Source of the DNA: Pampus argenteus
Lineage: Eukaryota > Chordata > Actinopteri > Scombriformes > Stromateidae
DNA length: 64,000 nucleotides
Reading direction: 5' to 3'
Assembly (NCBI GenBank): GCA_036937835.1
Contig: CM072877.1
Span: forward strand, 275,001 to 339,000
Shown: one piece after another, positions 1 through 7,557 of the stretch
How positions within the stretch are numbered: position 1 is the stretch's first letter
How the letters are laid out: each line of letters begins with the position of its first letter
Position numbers and translations under genes: made by a program
Notes under the pieces: generated by a model
The model's database searches: none
Told to the model about the DNA's origin: nothing
Seen by the model: only the letters and a program-made list of their open reading frames with translations

Positions 1-22
1 GGAATACCAGGTGCTGTAAGCC
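1..22 (+). rRNA. 5S rRNA gene, type 2, 3' end only
   Basis: Cut by the window edge. Only the last 22 bp, ending GTGCTGTAAGCC, are present, followed by TTTT at 23-26. Confidence 0.9.
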
Positions 23-746
23 TTTTCTGTGCTCTACGCAAACTGCAGAGGACGCTGCTGCCTCTTGTGTGCAGACAGAGCAAAGAGCGAACTTATTAGC
101 TGCTTTTTCATTGGTGCCTCTTCAGAGTAAATTAGTTTAACCAAACTTATATATAGACCCCAGTCACATCTATTTTCATCTCAAATAATATAGGTTACTA
201 GATAAGATTACATATTGTATGTCGCATTTCCATCATAATGTTCTTTACATTCATTAAAATGTCAACATGATTAGAAAATATGTTTTTCTTGTAAATGAAA
301 ATACTGAAACAACAATCACAAAGCTTTTATCTTTGAAATGACCCCAGGTTGTCCTTTTCATAGGCTTTTTTGTTAAATTGCATCATTTCTTAAAGCAACT
401 AAAATCATTTCCTTCTTTGAGAAAAGAAAAAAACAACAACAAGCTCTGCACGTACCGTATTTTCAGGTAAGGGAAAGAGAAAATATCTAAGAAAAAACAG
501 GTATTTTTCTACACATGGCTAGTTGGGGTTAACTGTCAAAGGAACAAATTAAAAGACTAAAACCATCACCTGTTGAATACTTCACAGGTACGTTTCAGAA
601 GAGAACATTTAAATGTTGCATGTTTTAAGATGCCTTCCAGAGCCTGATATGATCTATACATACGTTATTTACACATGTTGATCAAACGTGAAATAAAATA
701 CCCACAGAGGAGGAAACAGCGTCCTCTGCAGTTTGCATAGAGCAGT

Positions 747-758
747 AAAAAAAAAAAA
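747..758 (-). terminator. Pol III T-tract terminator of type-1 5S gene (representative)
   Basis: An uninterrupted A-run on the plus strand (747-759) gives a run of 13 T right after GTAAGC on the gene strand. Across the array the uninterrupted run is 10-15 T long. A few copies are interrupted by G on the plus strand. Confidence 0.85.
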
Positions 759-877
759 AGCTTACAGCACCTGGTATTCCCAGGTGGTCTCCCATCCAGG
801 TACTAACCAGGCCCTAACCTGCTTAGCTTCCGAGATCAGACGAGATCGGGCGCGCTCAGGGTGGTGTGGCCGTAAGC
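759..877 (-). rRNA. 5S rRNA gene, type 1
   Basis: 119-nt 5S rRNA, the small RNA of the large ribosomal subunit made by RNA polymerase III. It begins GCTTACGGCC and ends GTAAGCT. The first and last six bases pair as helix I, and boxes A, IE and C are in place. This copy differs from the type-1 consensus at T79C and G93A, both in box C. Start and end were set by helix I pairing and by the T-tract beginning at the last base. Confidence 0.95.
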
Positions 878-900
878 GAAGGAAACAGACACACACAGGG

Positions 901-908
901 TATTTATA
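901..908 (-). promoter_or_regulatory. TATA-like box of type-1 5S gene (representative)
   Basis: Read on the minus strand this is TATAAATA at -31 to -24 from the gene start at 877. It is followed by a CCCTGTGTGTGTC tract that also precedes the plus gene. Vertebrate, and especially fish, 5S genes often have a TATA-like element near -30 that aids RNA polymerase III initiation. Other units carry AATAAATA or TATAAAAA here. Confidence 0.75.
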
Positions 909-1196
909 GATGCTGTAACGCCACACTCTCTCACATGTGCGGTGATTGTATATGTCGACACTGAATGGAAACACGACACCCTGACGATGACACAAAGTCA
1001 GCCAGTAACAGCTGTAACTGTGCGTTCCTCTCCAGGTCAACCTGTAGACATTATTACTTAATACACAGTCTATATCATTCTTCTTAATGTTGGGGGATTG
1101 TATGACTGGAATCAGAGGTTCTTGATCCCAAAATACGGTGATGTGTTAACCCTTTCTCAATCGGAACAGACGATCGCGATGCTGTTGATCGACATG

Positions 1197-1204
1197 TATA
1201 AATA
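1197..1204 (+). promoter_or_regulatory. TATA-like box of type-2 5S gene (representative)
   Basis: TATAAATA lies at -31 to -24 from the gene start at 1228, with the same downstream CCCTGTGTGTGTC tract as the opposite gene. Copies at 13783, 49543 and 50869 are changed to TGTAAATA. Confidence 0.75.
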
Positions 1205-1227
1205 CCCTGTGTGTGTCAGTTACCTTG

Positions 1228-1346
1228 GCTTACGGCCATACCACCCTGAACGAGCCCGATCTCGTCTGATCTCGCAAGCTAACTAGGGTTGGGCCTGGTT
1301 AGTACTTGCATGGGAGACCGCCTGGAAATACCAGGTGCTGTAAGCC
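1228..1346 (+). rRNA. 5S rRNA gene, type 2
   Basis: 119-nt 5S-like gene on the opposite strand, 350 bp from its partner. It differs from type 1 at positions 12, 23, 26, 48, 56, 57, 61, 63, 82 and 119. C48 breaks the usual helix III pair with C29, and C82 changes box C. It is therefore either a distinct 5S type or a homogenised 5S-like copy; expression cannot be judged from sequence. This copy also has G99A. Confidence 0.9.
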
Positions 1347-1350
1347 TTTT
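1347..1350 (+). terminator. Pol III minimal TTTT terminator of type-2 5S gene (representative)
   Basis: Exactly four T follow GTAAGCC and are then broken by CTG. This is the minimal efficient pol III terminator in vertebrates. It is the same in all plus copies, in contrast to the long tract of the minus genes. Confidence 0.75.
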
Positions 1351-1369
1351 CTGTGCTCTACGCAAACTG

Positions 1370-1391
1370 CAGAGGACGCTGCTGCCTCTTG
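1370..1391 (+). repeat. 3'-flank hairpin after type-2 5S gene (representative)
   Basis: AGAGG and CCTCT form a short stem about 25 bp past the terminator. The surrounding block, including GCAAACTGCAGAGGACGCTG, is shared in inverted orientation with the 3' flank of the minus genes. Confidence 0.5.
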
Positions 1392-2028
1392 TGTGCAGAC
1401 AGAGCAAAGAGCGAACTTATTAGCTCCTTTTTCATTGGTGCCTCTTCAGAGTAAATTAGTTTAACCAAACTTATATATAGACCCCAGTCACATCTATTTT
1501 CATGTCAAATAATATAGGTTACTAGATAAGATTACATATTGTATGTCGCATGTCCATCATAATGTTCTTTACATTCATTAAAATGTCAACATGATTAGAA
1601 AATATGTTTTTCTTGTAAATGAAAATACTGAAACAACAATCACAAAGCTTTTATCTTTGAAATGACCCCAGGTTGTCCTTTTCATAGGCTTTTTTGTTAA
1701 ATTGCATCATTTCTTAAAGCAACTAAAATCATTTCCTTCTTTGAGAAAAGAAAAAAACAACAACAAGCTCTGCACGTACCGTATTTTCAGGTAAGGGAAA
1801 GAGAAAATATCTGAGAAAAAACAGGTATTTTTCTACACATGGCTTGTTGGGGTTAACTGTCAAAGGGACAAATTAAAAGACTAAAACCATCACCTGTTGA
1901 ATACTTCACAGGTACGTTTCAGAAGAGAACATTTAAATGTTGCATGTTTCAAGATGCCTTCCAGAGCCTGATATGATCTATACATACGTTATTTACACAT
2001 GTTGATCAAACGTGAAATAAAATACCCA

Positions 2029-2052
2029 CAGAGGAGGAAACAGCGTCCTCTG
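2029..2052 (-). repeat. 3'-flank hairpin after type-1 5S gene (representative)
   Basis: CAGAGGA (2029-2035) and TCCTCTG (2046-2052) form a perfect 7-bp stem with a 10-nt loop, downstream of the T-tract of the minus gene. It is the inverted counterpart of the flank after the plus gene and is conserved in almost every unit. Confidence 0.5.
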
Positions 2053-2082
2053 CAGTTTGCATAGAGCAGTAAAAAAAAAAAA

Positions 2083-2201
2083 AGCTTACAGCACCTGGTA
2101 TTCCCAGGGGGTCTCCCATCCAAGTACTAACCAGGCCCTAACCTGCTTAGCTTCCGAGATCAGACGAGATCGGGCGCGCTCAGGGTGGTGTGGCCGTAAG
2201 C
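2083..2201 (-). rRNA. 5S rRNA gene, type 1
   Basis: Differs from type-1 consensus only at G93C in box C. Its upstream box reads AATAAATA. Confidence 0.95.
2105..2152 (-). promoter_or_regulatory. Internal control region of type-1 5S gene (representative)
   Basis: By standard 5S numbering, box A (50-64) is 2138-2152, the intermediate element (67-72) is 2130-2135 and box C (80-97) is 2105-2122. Box C keeps the vertebrate core GGATGGGAGACC apart from the local change at position 93. Box A has T61 and A63, where vertebrate genes usually have G61 and C or T63. TFIIIA binding here is known for the family and is not shown by this sequence alone. Confidence 0.75.
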
Positions 2202-2551
2202 GAAGGAAACAGACACACACAGGGTATTTATTGATGCCGTAACGCCACACTCTCTCACATGTGCGGTGATTGTATATGTCGACACTGAATGGAAACACGA
2301 CACCCTGACGATGACACAAAGTCAGCCAGTAACAGCTGTAACTGTGCGTTCCTCTCCAGGTCAACCTGTAGACATTATTACTTAATACACAGTCTATATC
2401 ATTCTTCTTAATGTTGGGGCATTGTATGACTGGAATCAGAGGTTCTTGATCCCAAAATACGGTGATGTGTTAACCCTTTATCAATCGGAACAGACGATTG
2501 CGATGCTGTTGATCGACATGTATAAATACCCTGTGTGTGTCAGTTTCCTTG

Positions 2552-2670
2552 GCTTACGGCCATACCACCCTGAACGAGCCCGATCTCGTTTGATCTCGCA
2601 AGCTAACTAGGGTTGGGCCTGGTTAGTACTTGCATGGGAGACCGCCTGGGAATACCAGGTGCTGTAAGCC
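2552..2670 (+). rRNA. 5S rRNA gene, type 2
   Basis: Type-2 copy with C39T. The same change marks the copies at 3879, 5207 and 17778. Confidence 0.9.
2601..2648 (+). promoter_or_regulatory. Internal control region of type-2 5S gene (representative)
   Basis: Box A is 2601-2615, the intermediate element 2618-2623 and box C 2631-2648. Box A has C56 and T57 where type 1 has G and C, but keeps the GGGTTGGG run. Box C starts GCATGGGAG, with C82 where vertebrate genes have G. These changes are in essentially every plus copy. Confidence 0.7.
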
Positions 2671-3409
2671 TTTTCTGTGCTCTACGCAAACTGCAGAGGA
2701 CGCTGCTGCCTCTTGTGTGCAGACAGAGCAAAGAGCGAACTTATTAGCTGCTTTTTCATTGGTGCCTCTTCAGAGTAAATTAGTTTAACCAAACTTATAT
2801 ATAGACCCCAGTCACATCTATTTTCATGTCAAATAATATAGGTTACTAGATAAGATTACATATTGTATGTCGCATGTCCATCATAATGTTCTTTACATTC
2901 ATTAAAATGTCAACATGATTAGAAAATATGTTTTTTTTTGTAAATGAAAATACTGAAACAACAATCACAAAGCTTTTTTTTTTTGTAATTACCCCAGGTT
3001 GTCCTTTTCATAGGCTCTTTTGTTAAATTACATCATTTCTTAAAGCAACTAAAATCATTTCCTTCTTTGAGAAAAGAAAAAAACAACAACAAGCTCTGCA
3101 CGTACCGTATTTTCAGGTAAGGGGAAAGAGAAAATATCTAAAAAAAAACAGGTATTTTTCTACACATGGCTTGTTGGGGTTAACTGTCAAAGGAACAAAT
3201 TAAAAGACTAAAACCATCACCTGTTAAATACTTCACAGGTACGTTTCAGAAGAGAACGTTTAAATGTCGTATGTTTTAAGATGCCTTCCAGAGCCTGATA
3301 TGATCTATACATAGGTTATTTACACATGTTGATCAAACGTGAAATAAAATACCCACAGAGGAGGAAACAGCGTCCTCTGCAGTTTGCATAGAGCAGTAAA
3401 AAAAAAAAA

Positions 3410-3528
3410 AGCTTACAGCACCTGGTATTCCCAGGCGGTCTCCCATCCAAGTACTAACCAGGCCCTAACCTGCTTAGCTTCCGAGATCAGACGAGATCGG
3501 GCGCGCTCAGGGTGGTGTGGCCGTAAGC
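3410..3528 (-). rRNA. 5S rRNA gene, type 1
   Basis: Matches the type-1 consensus throughout. Upstream box AATAAATA. Confidence 0.95.
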
Positions 3529-3878
3529 GAAGGAAACAGACACACACAGGGTATTTATTGATGCCGTAACGCCACACTCTCTCACATGTGCGGTGATTGT
3601 ATATGTCGACACTGAATGGAAACACGACACCCTGACGATGACACAAAGTCAGCCAGTAACAGCTGTAACTGTGCGTTCCTCTCCAGGTCAACCTGTAGAC
3701 ATTATTACTTAATACACAGTCTATATCATTCTTCTTAATGTTGGGGCATTGTATGACTGGAATCAGAGGTTCTTGATCCCAAAATACGGTGATGTGTTAA
3801 CCCTTTATCAATCGGAACAGACGATTGCGATGCTGTTGATCGACATGTATAAATACCCTGTGTGTGTCAGTTTCCTTG

Positions 3879-3997
3879 GCTTACGGCCATACCACCCTGA
3901 ACGAGCCCGATCTCGTTTGATCTCGCAAGCTAACTAGGGTTGGGCCTGGTTAGTACTTGCATGGGAGACCGCCTGGGAATACCAGGTGCTGTAAGCC
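3879..3997 (+). rRNA. 5S rRNA gene, type 2
   Basis: Type-2 copy with C39T. Confidence 0.9.
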
Positions 3998-4737
3998 TTT
4001 TCTGTGCTCTACGCAAACTGCAGAGGACGCTGCTGCCTCTTGTGTGCAGACAGAGCAAAGAGCGAACTTATTAGCTGCTTTTTCATTGGTGCCTCTTCAG
4101 AGTAAATTAGTTTAACCAAACTTATATATAGACCCCAGTCACATCTATTTTCATGTCAAATAATATAGGTTACTAGATAAGATTACATATTGTATGTCGC
4201 ATGTCCATCATAATGTTCTTTACATTCATTAAAATGTCAACATGATTAGAAAATATGTTTTTTTTTGTAAATGAAAATACTGAAACAACAATCACAAAGC
4301 TTTTTTTTTTTGTAATTACCCCAGGTTGTCCTTTTCATAGGCTCTTTTGTTAAATTACATCATTTCTTAAAGCAACTAAAATCATTTCCTTCTTTGAGAA
4401 AAGAAAAAAACAACAACAAGCTCTGCACGTACCGTATTTTCAGGTAAGGGGAAAGAGAAAATATCTAAAAAAAAAACAGGTATTTTTCTACACATGGCTT
4501 GTTGGGGTTAACTGTCAAAGGAACAAATTAAAAGACTAAAACCATCACCTGTTAAATACTTCACAGGTACGTTTCAGAAGAGAACGTTTAAATGTCGTAT
4601 GTTTTAAGATGCCTTCCAGAGCCTGATATGATCTATACATAGGTTATTTACACATGTTGATCAAACGTGAAATAAAATACCCACAGAGGAGGAAACAGCG
4701 TCCTCTGCAGTTTGCATAGAGCAGTAAAAAAAAAAAA

Positions 4738-4856
4738 AGCTTACAGCACCTGGTATTCCCAGGCGGTCTCCCATCCAAGTACTAACCAGGCCCTAACCTG
4801 CTTAGCTTCCGAGATCAGACGAGATCGGGCGCGCTCAGGGTGGTGTGGCCGTAAGC
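4738..4856 (-). rRNA. 5S rRNA gene, type 1
   Basis: Matches the type-1 consensus. Its unit is nearly identical to the one before it, so it is a recent duplicate. Upstream box AATAAATA. Confidence 0.95.
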
Positions 4857-5206
4857 GAAGGAAACAGACACACACAGGGTATTTATTGATGCCGTAACGC
4901 CACACTCTCTCACATGTGCGGTGATTGTATATGTCGACACTGAATGGAAACACGACACCCTGACGATGACACAAAGTCAGCCAGTAACAGCTGTAACTGT
5001 GCGTTCCTCTCCAGGTCAACCTGTAGACATTATTACTTAATACACAGTCTATATCATTCTTCTTAATGTTGGGGCATTGTATGACTGGAATCAGAGGTTC
5101 TTGATCCCAAAATACGGTGATGTGTTAACCCTTTATCAATCGGAACAGACGATTGCGATGCTGTTGATCGACATGTATAAATACCCTGTGTGTGTCAGTT
5201 TCCTTG

Positions 5207-5565
5207 GCTTACGGCCATACCACCCTGAACGAGCCCGATCTCGTTTGAACGAGCCCGATCTCGTTTGAACGAGCCCGATCTCGTTTGAACGAGCCCGATC
5301 TCGTTTGAACGAGCCCGATCTCGTTTGAACGAGCCCGATCTCGTTTGAACGAGCCCGATCTCGTTTGAACGAGCCCGATCTCGTTTGAACGAGCCCGATC
5401 TCGTTTGAACGAGCCCGATCTCGTTTGAACGAGCCCGATCTCGTTTGAACGAGCCCGATCTCGTTTGAACGAGCCCGATCTCGTTTGATCTCGCAAGCTA
5501 ACTAGGGTTGGGCCTGGTTAGTACTTGCATGGGAGACCGCCTGGGAATACCAGGTGCTGTAAGCC
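5207..5565 (+). pseudogene. 5S rRNA gene, type 2, internally expanded
   Basis: A 5S gene whose positions 21-40 are repeated 13 times instead of once, adding 240 bp and giving 359 bp in all. The normal 5' end (1-20), the downstream A, IE and C boxes and the TTTT terminator remain. The expansion moves the internal promoter 240 bp away from the TATA-like box and would ruin helices II and III, so a functional 5S RNA is very unlikely. The repeated segment carries the C39T change of its neighbours. Confidence 0.9.
5227..5486 (+). repeat. 13-copy 20-bp minisatellite inside a 5S gene
   Basis: Thirteen perfect head-to-tail copies of GAACGAGCCCGATCTCGTTT. The unit equals 5S positions 21-40 with C39T. 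No copy differs from another. Confidence 0.97.
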
Positions 5566-6300
5566 TTTTCTGTGCTCTACGCAAACTGCAGAGGACGCTG
5601 CTGCCTCTTGTGTGCAGACAGAGCAAAGAGCGAACTTATTAGCTGCTTTTTCATTGGTGCCTCTTCAGAGTAAATTAGTTTAACCAAACTTATATATAGA
5701 CCCCAGTCACATCTATTTTCATGTCAAATAATATAGGTTACTAGATAAGATTACATATTGTATGTCGCATGTCCATCATAATGTTCTTTACATTCATTAA
5801 AATGTCAACATGATTAGAAAATATGTTTTTCTTGTAAATGAAAATACTGAAACAACAATCACAAAGCTTTTATCTTTGTAATGACCCCAGGTTGTCCTTT
5901 TCATAGGCTTTTTTGTTAAATTACATCATTTCTTAAAGCAACTCAAATCATTTCCTTCTTTGAGAAAAGAAAAAAACAACAAGCTCTGCATGTACCGTAT
6001 TTTTAGGTAAGGGGAAAGAGAAAATATCCAAGAAAAAACAGGTATTTTTCTACACATGGCTTGTTGGGGTTAACTGTCAAAGGAACAAATTAAAAGACTA
6101 AAACCATCACCTGTTGAATACTTCACAGGTACGTTTCAGCAGAGAACATTTAAATGTTGTATGATTTAAGATGCCTTCCAGAGCCTGATATGATCTATAC
6201 ATACGTTAATTACACATGTTGATCAAACGTGAAATAAAATACCCACAGAGGAGGAAACAGCGTCCTCTGCAGTTTGCATAGAGCAGTAAAAAAAAAAAAA

Positions 6301-6419
6301 AGCTTACAGCACCTGGTATTCCCAGGCGGTCTCCCATCCAAGTACTAAGCAGACCCTAACCTGCTTAGCTTCCGAGACCAGACGAGATCGGGCACGCTCA
6401 GGGTGGTGTCGCCGTAAGC
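6301..6419 (-). rRNA. 5S rRNA gene, type 1, divergent copy
   Basis: Carries C10G, C26T, A42G, C67T and G71C. The last two fall in the intermediate element, so this copy may be a weak or inactive template. Upstream box AATAAATA. Confidence 0.9.
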
Positions 6420-6769
6420 GAAGGAAACAGACACACACAGGGTATTTATTGATGCCGTAACGCCACACTCTCTCACATGTGCGGTGATTGTATATGTCGA
6501 CACTGAATGGAAACACGACACCCTGACGATGACACAAAGTCAGCCAGTAACAGCTGTAACTGTGCGTTCCTCTCCAGGTCAACCTGTAGACATTATTACT
6601 TAATACACAGTCTATATCATTCTTCTTAATGTTGGGGGATTGTATGACTGGAATCAGAGGTTCTTGATCCCAAAATACGGTGATGTGTTAACCCTTTATC
6701 AATCGGAACAGACGATTGCGATGCTGTTGATCGACATGTATAAATACCCTGTGTGTGTCAGTTTCCTTG

Positions 6770-6888
6770 GCTTACGGCCATACCACCCTGAACGAGCCCG
6801 ATCTCGTCTGATCTCGCAAGCTAACTAGGGTTGGGCCTGGTTAGTACTTGCATGGGAGACCGCCTGGGAATACCAGGTGCTGTAAGCC
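6770..6888 (+). rRNA. 5S rRNA gene, type 2
   Basis: Type-2 consensus copy. The LINE lies 369 bp past its 3' end. Confidence 0.9.
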
Positions 6889-7240
6889 TTTTCTGTGCTC
6901 TACGCAAACTGCAGAGGACGCTGCTGCCTCTTGTGTGCAGACAGAGCAAAGAGCGAACTTATTAGCTGCTTTTTCATTGGTGCCTCTTCAGAGTAAATTA
7001 GTTTAACCAAACTTATATATAGACCCCAGTCACATCTATTTTCATGTCAAATAATATAGGTTACTAGATAAGATTACATATTGTATGTCGCATGTCCATC
7101 ATAATGTTCTTTACATTCATTAAAATGTCAACATGATTAGAAAATATGTTTTTCTTTTAAATGAAAATACTGAAACAACAATCACAAAGCTTTTATCTTT
7201 GTAATGACCCCAGGTTGTCCTTTTCATAGGCTTTTTTGTT

Positions 7241-7257
7241 AAATTACATCATTTCTT
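7241..7257. repeat. LINE target site duplication, left copy
   Basis: AAATTACATCATTTCTT, directly followed by the T-run that is the A-tail of the minus-strand element. Identical to 12963-12979. Confidence 0.95.
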
Positions 7258-7557
7258 TTTTTTTTTTTTTTCATTTACTTTTTATTGATTCCATTCAGCA
7301 TTATTCCATTCACATACAAGTAGAACCTACAAATGTTTCACACCAGGGTTCATAAATCTAAACAGACTAAAATAAAAATAAAACAAAAATCGGTATATCC
7401 CATATGAGAACATTTTTCTCTACTTTCCTCAATCTTATTCCCCCCCTGTAAAGACTGTTCACTCCTGATGAAGGAAAATGCCGAAATACAATCCTGTATA
7501 CATTGAACATTTAACATGTGTAGCTAGAACCAAGGGGGTTCATAAGATACATTGTTT
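7258..7557 (-). other. LINE 3' UTR and A-tail
   Basis: 300 bp after the ORF2 stop. It ends in a 14-bp A-tail (T-run at 7258-7271 on the plus strand). A short C-run precedes the ORF2-proximal half (plus-strand CCCCCC near 7441). No tandem repeat or extra gene is seen. Confidence 0.8.
7281..7286 (-). promoter_or_regulatory. Polyadenylation signal AATAAA of the LINE
   Basis: AATAAA on the minus strand, 9 bases before the A-tail starts. Confidence 0.7.

Larger units (their letters stand above)
878..1227. promoter_or_regulatory. Divergent intergenic spacer between 5S pair (representative)
   Basis: This 350-bp segment lies between the 5' ends of the minus and plus 5S genes and carries a TATA-like box near each end. 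It also holds an 18-bp imperfect palindrome with a CAGCTG core at 1003-1020. The same spacer recurs in all 43 complete pairs and is exactly 350 bp each time. It contains no recognisable RNA gene or protein domain. Frames crossing it simply run on into the 5S genes. Confidence 0.85.
1351..2070. repeat. Long 5S intergenic spacer (representative)
   Basis: AT-rich spacer between convergent 3' ends, 731-750 bp from gene to gene in different units. It holds the two 3'-flank hairpins at its ends, a TTATATATAG tract, a short A-rich stretch followed by AACAACAAC, and several oligo-T or oligo-A runs that account for most length differences. I see no RNA gene, SINE or coding sequence in it. Confidence 0.8.
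1..7257. repeat. 5S rDNA tandem array, left block
   Basis: Five full units plus edges, period about 1,325 bp. Each unit runs: minus-strand 5S gene, 350-bp divergent spacer, plus-strand 5S gene, then a 735-740-bp spacer. The unit holding the expanded plus gene is 240 bp longer. The block ends at the left copy of the LINE target duplication. Confidence 0.97.

Noticed and set aside
762..1040. A 92-codon minus-strand frame repeated in nearly every unit
   Set aside because: It runs through divergent spacer, TATA box and the whole type-1 5S gene. Its length changes with neutral 5S variants, and no protein family is recognised. It recurs only because the unit recurs.
1098..1140. tRNA-like B box (GGTTCTTGATCC) in the divergent spacer
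   Set aside because: It has one extra base relative to a B box, and there is no A box or cloverleaf around it.
1098..1286. A 62-codon plus-strand frame repeated in nearly every unit
   Set aside because: It spans spacer and the first half of the type-2 5S gene. Variants are freely nonsynonymous, and one unit (near 45536) has a stop in it.
1228..2082. 5S-derived SINE (SINE3-like)
   Set aside because: There is no LINE-type tail, A-tail or target duplications, and the copies are locked in tandem register with their partner gene.
2057..2242. A 61-codon plus-strand frame antisense to the type-1 gene
   Set aside because: It is antisense to 5S and begins in the terminator flank. It is present only in units where a spacer variant removes a stop.
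5209..5496. A 95-codon frame with a 20-residue repeat
   Set aside because: It is a shadow of the 13-copy 20-bp DNA repeat; three DNA units give one 60-bp coding period.
1..7257. CRISPR array or bacterial repeat
   Set aside because: The units are 1.3 kb, contain vertebrate-type 5S genes and lack short repeat-spacer structure.
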